Below, piece after piece: positions 55,727 to 64,000 of a stretch of 64,000 nucleotides of DNA (the stretch's first letter is position 1; every line of letters begins with the position of its first letter). Made by a program: the position numbers and the translations under genes. Where the stretch lies: NCBI GenBank assembly GCA_019828595.1, contig JAHQRK010000019.1, positions 930,001 to 994,000 on the forward strand, read 5' to 3'. The stretch comes from Aphanomyces cochlioides. Its lineage: Eukaryota > Oomycota > Saprolegniomycetes > Saprolegniales > Verrucalvaceae. The notes under the pieces are model-generated. The model saw only the letters and a program-made list of their open reading frames with translations. It made no database searches and was not told where the DNA came from.

Positions 55727-56893
55727 CTACTTCGCCATCGCAGCCTCAAGGTCTTCTCGCGCTTTCTTGGACTTGATCGTCTTTACATACGCTCGCATCA
55801 CTGCAGGACATTCGCGCATCAACTTGCTGAGCAGCTCCCATGAGGCTTCGATGTCTTCAAGGCCTTCCCAGCGTACAAGCAGAGCATACTCACCAGCGTC
55901 TCGATCGATCTTGTGCTGAAGAATAGCGTTAACCTTCAATAGAATACCTTGTACTGAGATGTGCTCGAGTATTTCTTCCGTGACTTGGAAGCTTTCTTCA
56001 GTATACAGCTTGATCCTTGACAGATGGGCTTGACGTCGCTCCTTCGTGAGTAGATGTTCGATTTCGACTGAGTACTCGCCAACTTCTGTCACTCGATAGG
56101 GTCTAAGCCATGTCACGAGAAGCTTCGGATGATGATTTTTGTCGACTCTTGACCATAGCACGTAGTCTCCTTCGCACACATTGCAGGCTTCAGCGTTCGC
56201 AGTCGCATCCGTTGCTCTTTGTGCACGTGTTTCGTTCTTCTGGAGGACTTGCTTGTGCATCTCTTGTAGACTCAGTCGCAGTTCTTCGAGGCTGCTTCGG
56301 ACATCGGCGCTGGATAGCTCGACGTCACGAAGTCCTTCATCGAGACCTAGTACAATCACATCCAAAGGTGTAGTGGGTTCCAATCCTGTAAAGATCTCCA
56401 TAGGCGACTTGTTTGCGAGGGATGGCACTGGCGTCTGATTGAGATTCGCTTGCACCACTGGTAGTAGATAGTCCCATTGATGGTCGACCAGACGGAATTC
56501 GCGCAGCATCACTCGCGTGACTTGTAGTATGTCGCGGTTCATTCGCTCGACTGTTCCGTTGCGCCAGGGACAATACGCTAGAGTGAAATCATGCTGAACC
56601 TTGAACTTGTGGGCCAGTGCTTTCACAGCCACGTTCTTGAAATGGGTTCCTTGATCGCTGATCCATACTCTTGGCATTCCGAATCGCTTCGCCCAGTTCA
56701 CAATCGCATCAACGCACACTTGACTTGTAGGCGCATCGCATGCAACGAGTTCGCAAAAGTGTGTCAAGTCGTCCTTGAGTACCAACACGTACTTCGCTCC
56801 ACCTAAAGAGTTTCCCATAAAGAGATAATCAAAGTGTAGTCCTTCGTTTCTTCGCTTCGCGTGCCAAATCGGTGCATACGGTCTGTGCACCAC
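55727..56893 (-). CDS. Ty3 integrase core and chromodomain ORF (right element)
   Basis: 388 codons, differing from the left copy by a Glu-to-Lys change in the SRVDxNHH block. Same domains and the same offset frame relative to the upstream pol frame. Confidence 0.85.
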   Translation of the reverse strand: MVHRPYAPIWHAKRRNEGLHFDYLFMGNSLGGAKYVLVLKDDLTHFCELVACDAPTSQVCVDAIVNWAKRFGMPRVWISDQGTHFKNVAVKALAHKFKVQHDFTLAYCPWRNGTVERMNRDILQVTRVMLREFRLVDHQWDYLLPVVQANLNQTPVPSLANKSPMEIFTGLEPTTPLDVIVLGLDEGLRDVELSSADVRSSLEELRLSLQEMHKQVLQKNETRAQRATDATANAEACNVCEGDYVLWSRVDKNHHPKLLVTWLRPYRVTEVGEYSVEIEHLLTKERRQAHLSRIKLYTEESFQVTEEILEHISVQGILLKVNAILQHKIDRDAGEYALLVRWEGLEDIEASWELLSKLMRECPAVMRAYVKTIKSKKAREDLEAAMAK

Positions 56894-57959
56894 TCTCCCC
56901 CCCTTTCACATGAGGACATAGAAGGCATCCAGCGATAAACGTTCCAGCTAGGTCTTGCAGCCGCTCGATCCAAAATAATCGCTTGAGATGGTTGACCAGC
57001 ACGGCTTGTCCACGATGACCCATGCTTCCGCAGTGTGCCACAACCAAAATGCGTTGAATCAATTCTTCGGCCGCTGCTGGGATCCAAATTCGGCCCTCGA
57101 CAACCCATGGTTGGTCGTCAGAGGTCCGTAGCGCACGCGTCGGTCTTGGAGCTGCATGTAGCGCTTGAGCTTGGATAATGTCTTCAATGCATGGCCAAAC
57201 AAACTTTTCATCATCGAGCGGTCGCAAAACATTTCGCTTCGGCACTGGTCTTGGACTCTTGTTCTTCCGTTTCTTCGTCCATCTAGCTGCCATGACCTTC
57301 TGGGTCGCCTTGCCTATAGCCGGCTGACCCCATCGACTCATCATGTCCGCCCATAAGTTGTGGATGCCGTCGATGTGCTCAATTGTATAACGATAGCCGC
57401 CAATGATTCCAGCCCAACGCATGAGCTTGCCTCGCGTGTGTTCAGGACATTCCTTGCCGGGAGCAAAAATGTGGATGAGGTTCTTGTGATCGCAGTACAT
57501 CCTAAAGCCGTCGGGGCGCATGAGTAGGTAGTTGAGTTTCTCGCATGCACGCGCGATAGGGTACGCTTCCTTCTCAATCACCGACCACGACTTTTGCGCT
57601 CCAGTAAACATTCCAGATTGGCAAACGAGCATTTCGTGCTGATGTTCGTGTATCGCCTTTTCTTCGTCAATCTTGTCAACCTGTGTAACAATAATAGACC
57701 ATCCTTGATCGCTGGCATCCGTGAACAGGCACAGTGTGGCGTCAGCACGTGGGTGCGACAAGTCCACCACCGCCCGCATCTTGGACTTCACAGCATCGAA
57801 TGCAGCTTGTTCACCTTCAGTGAGCTCGATCTTGATGCCCGAGGCGATTCGCTTCTTCTTCGCTTTGCCTTCAAGAGCGTTGTTCAGCGCTTGCTGTAAT
57901 GGTTCCACCGTCATCGCATATTCCGTGATCGAATCGCGAATCCAATTCGCACCGCACAC
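56829..57959 (-). pseudogene. Ty3 RNase H/integrase zinc part, detached by frameshift (right element)
   Basis: 376 codons matching residues about 1144-1519 of the left polyprotein. They are out of frame with the upstream part because of a one-base deletion at about 57988. The ATG here is fortuitous. Confidence 0.85.
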
Positions 57960-60900
57960 AAACTGTTGCAGGTCGCCAGCGTTCGTGGGTATGGGATCGC
58001 GCAGAGTTGTTCGATCCGTTCCGGGTCTTGCTTGACTCCTTCACCGCTCAATATTCGTCCGCACCACTTGACTTCCTTCGTGAATAGCACGGTCTTCGAC
58101 GGCGATAGCTTGAAACCATAACGATCCACTAATCCAAAGAACCTGTGCAGTGTTTCGAGATACTCTTCTGCGTTCTTGGCAAACACTAGGATGTCGTCAA
58201 TCCAAACAAGCAGATGCTTCAACAGCAGAGGAGCGTAGCACTCCTCGCTCGTCGCTTGCACGTATAAAGCTGAGTCGACGACGTGGCCTTGCATGACGCG
58301 ATCAGGTGTGTAGACGCATCCGTTCAGCATGAATGAGAGCATGTCGCGACTGTCTTCATGTAGCGGAAACTGCCAGAAGCACTTGGGTAGATCGAACACT
58401 CCCATCGCTTGCATCCCCTTGAGATATTGCGTAATTGTCGCTTGAAACGGCATCGTGCCCGCTTTCGGCTCTGTCTTGCTGTTGACCACTCGATAGTCGT
58501 TCGTCAGCCTAAAATGTTTCAATACGTCATCGTCAGTCCATTTGTCCGCCGTCTTCAATGACTTTCGTCCTTCAGGCTTCATGACTGGGTTGACAGGACT
58601 GCACCACGCTGACTGCTGGTTGCGCTTGATGACTCCAGCGTCCAGCAACTCTTGAGCAAATAGCTGCAAAAATCTTTCTTCCAGCGGATTGTTCTTCCTT
58701 CCTTTGCATCGGTATGGAACACATCCGGCTTTGGGTGTCACCCGCAATGGCTTGACCTTCGCAGGGGGATCTGACCCGTTGAACTTGATTCTCCAGATGT
58801 CGTATTCGATCAGCACTTTCCACATATGCGCGGCCAGCTCTTGTGGGAAACCGTTCTTCACAGCACTCACCACCATCTCCTGTAGAGCTTCTTCAAGCTT
58901 ATTCTTGGCCACGGGTAATCGCAACTGCATCGAATAGACTCGCACGTTCTTGACTCGTCTGTTTCTTGTTCGAGACACTCGCGTATCGCCATCTTGACTA
59001 CATAGGTCCGACTCGCGCATACCGGCGTCATCAAACATCCACCGAGACACACGACTACCGCCGTCATGACTGCTTTGGCGCGACTTGCGCGTAACGACGT
59101 CATCAGTCTTCGAGCAGGACATACGACTACCGACGTCATGTCCTCGAGGGCCAGACACTCGCGTATCGACGTCATCACTCGGCGCACGAGACAATCGCAT
59201 ACCGACGTCATGACCACTAGGGTCAGACATACGCGTATCGTCGTCATCGTGTTCTTCTCTTTGAGTCGACTTCCACATGCGGTCTTCTTCTTCTTCGACA
59301 TCGCTGGTCGACTTCCGCGCACATACTATGCCGGCGTCAGACTCAGCACCCAGATCGTCGCCGTCCGCTTCTCGCTGCTGAATCGCGACTTGCTCCAACC
59401 ACCGGTCAATATCGAGTCCGATCGATTTGAGTGTGTCGTGGGAAGCTAGGAATTCGTCGCCTTCTTCAACAATGTAGCACACTCGTCTTCCAGGAATCTT
59501 GACCATTCCCGCTGCTGTTTGCAAACTGAGTCTCAGTTCGACGTAGGACTTCGTTTCAAACTGCATGTCGTTGCATCCTGTTCCACTGATCGGTTCAGCC
59601 AGCGTCACGATCTTCACGCTTGGTCGCTCCTTGATGAGTGCATCCACCATTCGTCTTGGAATAATGTTCTGGTCGGCGCCGGTATCTGGACAGTAGGGCA
59701 CTTCGAGCACATCGTTCAGCACGATCCATCGCTCTTCTTCCTCTGTTTCATTCCTCACAGCGGCTCTTGCCTTTAGCCAAGCACGCTGGACCTTCGGCTT
59801 CTTCTTGTGGTTCCGCTTGAATCGCTTTATCGCATTCCTTCCTTTGCGGTACCCTTTGAGTTGTGAGTTCGGACTGTGTTCCGGGCACTCGTTCGACTTG
59901 TGTCCCGGCTTCTGACATGCATAGCAGACAACATCGCGATAACCAGGCTTGTCTGTTCTTGCTTGCGTGTCCTTGGGTTCGTACTTGTCATTCCTAAAGG
60001 GTGAGTTCGAGTTGCCTGACCCGTAGCCACCAGCGGGGCCACGGCGACCAGGACTTGCCGAGTTTCGATTGTAGCGCGTGTTTTCCCAGACTCTGCGTCT
60101 TTCTTCTGCGCGCTGCTTACGTTCTTCATGATCGCGGAATAAGTCGTACGCTTGCTCTTCAGCATACGGGCTTCCAGCTCCAACGACTCCCTTTTCATCG
60201 CCCCAACCCGTGACTTTGTCGAAATGCACCTTGACTGGCGTTCCACGTCGTCGCTTGACATCGCTATTGGTCCATCCTATCGGCGGACTTCGCTTCTTGC
60301 TGACCAGGCCTTGTTGTTGCGCCAGTCGGTCCGACGCTTCGATTCGGTCCATTTGTTCGCGTACCACCTTGGCAAATTCGACGATCGTGGAGACTGGCTC
60401 GCGTTTGATATGATCTCGCACTAGATTTGACAGTCCAGGTGGGTCGATTCTGTAGACCACTGCTTTCAAAAACATCTTGAGACTTCCCTTCACTTCGAGG
60501 TCTTCCTTCAATGCGTATTTGTCGATGACATCGTTGACTTGCATCATGAACAGGCCTAGACGACTGGCAACCGAGCCTGTAGCCGGCATGCGCAGATCGT
60601 GGCAGTAGTCTTCTAGATCAGCTTCAGTAATTCCAAATGAATGAGATGGTGTGTTCAGAATCTCCTCGATCTCCTCACGCAATCGCTCTTCCGTGATGTC
60701 GGGTTTGAACCAGATCGTTTCACACATGGCTCGCAGTAGGCTCGGATCACATGACTCAATGTATCCGATCATTTGGCTCTTCGCGCGGCCCGCATGTCGA
60801 CACTTGTCTCGGAGCAGCCGTTCGTACTCCAGGCGCTTCTTCTTCCATTCGACTAGGAACTTGCGATCAAAGTTCGTGATCCGCGGGTGCTTGATATCTG

Positions 60901-61387
60901 TAACAACCACGGTTGAATACATTCGTTGATTGCGTCGCATGAGTTCTTTGTTCTTGCGTTTTTCTTCCGCCTTTTTCACTTGCGCTTTCCGATACTTACG
61001 CTCCTTGTATTCATCGGTGTCTTCGCCGCTGAGGGATGTGACGGAGGAATCTGACTCTGCGCGACGGAAACTCGGTCCATATTTCTCGATCTTGCGGTGT
61101 TCTCTTCGTTCTCGGTTGATCCGATTCTGCTCCCGCATTTCGAGGTGCTTCCGCGTCTTCTCGTCCAGGTCGCGGTCATCATCTTCGTCTTCGGAAATGT
61201 AGACATTGCTCATGTCCTTGACTTCACCATCTGAACCGTCCGCTGAGCTGTCCACTGAACCGTCTTCAGAACTCGCTTCGTCATCCGCGTTGTCCCCTCT
61301 TGTGGCATCTTCTCGCTCAGCTGCCGCTTCCTCAGGTTCACCTAGACCGTCATTGCCTTGCGGCAAGACAGTCCCAGAGTGTTCCAT
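57911..61387 (-). pseudogene. Ty3 gag-pol N-terminal part, truncated by one-base deletion (right element)
   Basis: 1158 codons identical or nearly so to the left polyprotein through gag, protease and RT. In the IPYP block after RT, the left copy has GTGGGG on the plus strand (51818-51824 region) and this copy has one G fewer. The frame then ends after about 25 unrelated residues. RNase H and integrase cannot be made from this copy without correction, so only the left element is potentially competent. Confidence 0.9.
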
Positions 61388-61497
61388 CTCCGTGCAAATT
61401 TCAAACTATCCTTCCTTGTGTTCCTCTTCAGTTCCGGTTGGATCCATCTTATCCGGATAACCAAAGGTGCTCGGTACACTATCACTAAAGTATACTT

Positions 61498-61837
61498 TGT
61501 GCTGTTTCCCTGAAACCACCGCGTTTCGTCAACTCAAACACAATACTAGGGGAGTGCCGCCTCCCGTGAATATGCACTTGATTGACTTGCGCAGTAGCTG
61601 GCAAAACACAAACTGAGACTAAGATCTAAATCTCATCTTCTCTTCCTTGACTTGTTGAACTCTTGATTGTCTTCTCACCGACTGTACGGCAGTCTTCCGG
61701 CTCCTTGGTCGTTGAGTCTTGGTCTTGATCTTGAAGTGGCTTCAACGTGCAATTCACTGGCGGCAGACACTCGGCTGTTCAAAGAACAAGCCTGTGACGT
61801 GGCGGAGCATGGCTGAACCACGCCACCGCACACATCA
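61498..61837 (-). repeat. LTR 3 (5' LTR of the right element)
   Basis: 340 bp, same ends as LTRs 1 and 2. The GTTTG duplication follows directly at 61838-61842. As the outermost 5' LTR it would promote transcription of the array. Confidence 0.95.
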
Positions 61838-61913
61838 GTTTGGCATTGACTGCATCATCACCTATCGTTGCTTATCTGAGTGATCTAGCTTTATCACATA
61901 TTGTTAATCCAAA

Positions 61914-63966
61914 CTGAGACGACGGACGTAGACCACCAAGCGGTGCGTGAGCTCTTGTCGCTTGTGTACTTCGTGCATCAACTGCGACATCAATTGGGAA
62001 TCGTCCGGTGTTGACTATTTTGTCGCTCGAGGGCGATTTTTCTGGCGTGACGATGGACAAAGAGCGCTCTCGACCTCGATGTTCTTGACTTGGTTGTTCT
62101 TGCTTCCAATGAGCGAGCAAATCTTGTCGACTGGCCAGAGTGCATACTTGCCAGTGGCGGTGGAGGCAATACAAGTTGCGACTTTGACAAGAGGCTGATC
62201 GAGCTTTTGCTCGACAAGTTTGTGCTGGACGCTCTTGAGTTGAGTTTCCAGCGTCTAGACAGCTTTTTCCTTTGCATCAAGCTGCGATTTGTCCAAGCCC
62301 CAGTCTTTGACAAAGTTGACGTTCTAGCAACATGTATCAGCCACGAATCTTTCCAATATTGACACTACGATTCGTGCTGGTGGTTGCTTGGCTTCACTCC
62401 GTTCGGTTGGCCGTACGTCGTCTTACATAGTCGGGTTGACCTTAGCTTGATTCCTCCGTAATGCCGCCACGGATTGCTCCAGTGTGGTCACTTGGGCTTC
62501 CAATGCCTTCTGCGTCTGTAGCAACTGGTGATTGCGCTCTTCCAACCACTATTTGTACACGTCAGCTTGTCCAAGTCCATTGTAGATCCACCTCTTGGCG
62601 AGCTGTGTGGCCTCGACGATTTTCGAATGTGCGTCGTCAATGGTGAGCTGCTGTTTATCGCTTTCATCAGCCCAGACTTGTCGCTCCTGTTCGATCGACT
62701 GTCTCGTGTCTGTCAGTTCATCTTGCATCCGCTGAATCATGGCATTTGTGTTCTACAGAGTGTTTGAGTCGTGGTGAGTGAAGAATGTATTGTACCTTGA
62801 CGAGCGTGGCATATTCAAATACGACAAGAGCTTCGTCCTGAGCCCGTCGAGCACTCGATGCAGCACTCAATTCAAGTTTGAGCTCAGTCGCATCGTCCGC
62901 CAAACGTTTGTTGGCCATTTGCAAACTCTACATCGAACTTCTTGTGAGCTCGTTGTTGTCAAGGGGAGAATTCACCATGGTCTCAAGGCTCATTAGCTGT
63001 GCATCCTCTCTCAATTGCTCCAATTCCTCTCGCTGTTGTTCAATTTGCTCTCTTATGACCATGTCGTGGTTCTTGGTAGCAATGGCGCTCGTCAACCAGT
63101 CGTCTCGCTCAGATGTCAATGCAGCAATCGTTTCTTGGGCTTGTTGGCACAACGCGTCGAGTTTCTAGCCACCGTGTGAATGCCTCAAGCTCAGTAAATT
63201 GCAAAACCTCGTGTCTTGCATTGGCAGCAATCAAATCAGCTTCAAGACGCTGGATTTGTGCCTCCTTGGTCGCTCCACTGCCGCGAAGTTCCTTGACAAG
63301 AGCATCCAGTCGCTGGAATTCTTCATTTCGAGATGTTGCCACGTTGAGTTGTTCTTCATTCAAATGGTCGACTTGACTTTGAAGTGCATGGAAGTTAGTA
63401 CCAAGTGCCACGTTTTCCCTTTGAAGTGCCTACAGATCGATTTTCATGAGCGATTCCCGTGGATTGATCGATCGTCGAACCATGTTTTGCTGCTTGGACT
63501 GCGTTAGTTTGGCATCGGCGTCCTCAATCCTCATTTGAAATCGCTCCTTGTCCACTCGATATTGTTCCTTTGCTTGGTCAAAGTAAGTTTGGGCAGCCAA
63601 GATCTCTTGATTCTTCGTCTTGACTTCGATTTCCAATTCTTTGAGCAAATTGGTCGCGAGCACGAGCAGTTTGTCGTCGTGGCTCAGTTTTTATGAGCCA
63701 AAGCACAGTATCGCCGCCGCATGTTGCCACAACTCAAAGCCCATGTCGTGATGCTCAACATTACCACGCACAAGCGTCAAATGCTCGCTGTGTGCAAACT
63801 CTTGCGCAGACGCACGTGGAAACGACGACTGGTCGCCCGCGTTTTGAAGTCTCATGCTTTCCACGACGTCATTCTCCAACGGCGAGAAAAATACTGCGCT
63901 CACATGCTTCAAACGTCGCCTTGGCTCAAAGCTCGCATGATTATCTTTGTCAAGACGTGGTGCCAT
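61914..63966 (-). CDS. multi-exon coiled-coil protein, structure uncertain at 3' end
   Basis: Proposed exons are 63966-63731, 63682-63481, 63429-63208, 63164-62976, 62927-62796 and 62752-62592, with introns of 43-51 nt. In-frame stops at the exon edges (TAA near 63694, TAG near 63429) fall inside these introns. The protein is almost wholly heptad-like (LLKELEIEVKTKNQEIL; NEEFQRLDALVKELR; EQQREELEQLRED). Further coiled segments follow at 62548-62440 and 62330-62060, where a TAG interrupts QLDAKEKAV; the last exon would end at 61914 with RLSLD. Joins after 62592 are not certain; the gene may be partly decayed. It may be a cytoskeletal or centrosomal scaffold, but no family is assigned. The 3' end lies 76 bases from the Ty3 array, and its terminus recurs at 37.5 and 45.2 kb. 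Confidence 0.5.
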
Positions 63967-64000
63967 GCTATCGCGGCCTACCGTTCAATGATTTCCATGC

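Larger units (their letters stand above)
49169..61837 (-). mobile_element. tandem Ty3/gypsy chromovirus array (LTR-int-LTR-int-LTR)
   Basis: Three 340-bp LTRs enclose two internal regions of 5825 and 5824 bp, all in minus orientation. A single 5-bp duplication GTTTG flanks the whole array (49164-49168 and 61838-61842), and the middle LTR has no duplication. The simplest explanation is one insertion followed by unequal recombination between sister copies. Each internal region encodes gag, protease, RT, RNase H, integrase and a C-terminal chromodomain. LTRs look identical by eye, so the array is young. No tRNA-type TGG primer site is visible next to the 5' LTR. Confidence 0.95.

Noticed and set aside
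49169..61837. Two independent Ty3 insertions side by side
   Set aside because: Only one target duplication exists, at the outer ends, and the middle LTR is shared.

Overview
The window looks like nuclear DNA of an oomycete, probably a saprolegnialean water mould. This is inferred from dense genes with many spliceosomal introns of only about 37-51 nt (GT..AG), eukaryotic housekeeping genes, and a mix of Helitron, Ty3/gypsy chromovirus and PIF/Harbinger elements. No tRNA, rRNA, CRISPR array or bacterial operon was seen. All exon models below were made by hand from reading frame, splice dinucleotides and protein-family continuity; no search was run.

Region 1 (1-15.1 kb) is conserved single-copy genes: Sec23 (5' end cut by the window edge), a C1GALT1-like galactosyltransferase, a TA-flanked MITE, two NAPE-PLD-like metallo-beta-lactamase-fold phospholipases either side of an 18-exon RNA polymerase III largest subunit (RPC1), a small basic protein, and a small two-exon gene in the RPC1 upstream region.

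Region 2 (15.1-28.8 kb) is one minus-strand zinc-ribbon/P-loop gene, already frameshifted, split by an 11.4 kb block of two Helitrons joined head to tail without an intervening base. The downstream copy (16236-23656) carries an intact 1845-codon Rep/Helicase ORF. The upstream copy (23657-27601) is internally deleted and has an 827-bp TIR element with an 8-bp target duplication inside it. The host reading frame is continuous across the insertion point.

Region 3 (29-37.5 kb) is conserved again: DZIP1-N-like protein, bicupin (one frameshift), UNC119, a MYND/SET methyltransferase, a STE11/NPK1-type kinase and a mitochondrial ClpB/Hsp78.

Region 4 (37.5-49.2 kb) is a decayed area: a MITE-like element, two PIF/Harbinger remnants, a small secreted repeat protein with pseudogene relatives, and repeated partial copies of the ClpB gene joined to the 3' end of a coiled-coil gene.

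Region 5 (49.2-61.8 kb) is a tandem Ty3/gypsy array, LTR-internal-LTR-internal-LTR, with three 340-bp LTRs that look identical by eye and one 5-bp target duplication (GTTTG) flanking the whole array. It sits in one of the ClpB-derived fragments. Region 6 (61.9-64 kb) is a multi-exon coiled-coil gene on the minus strand.
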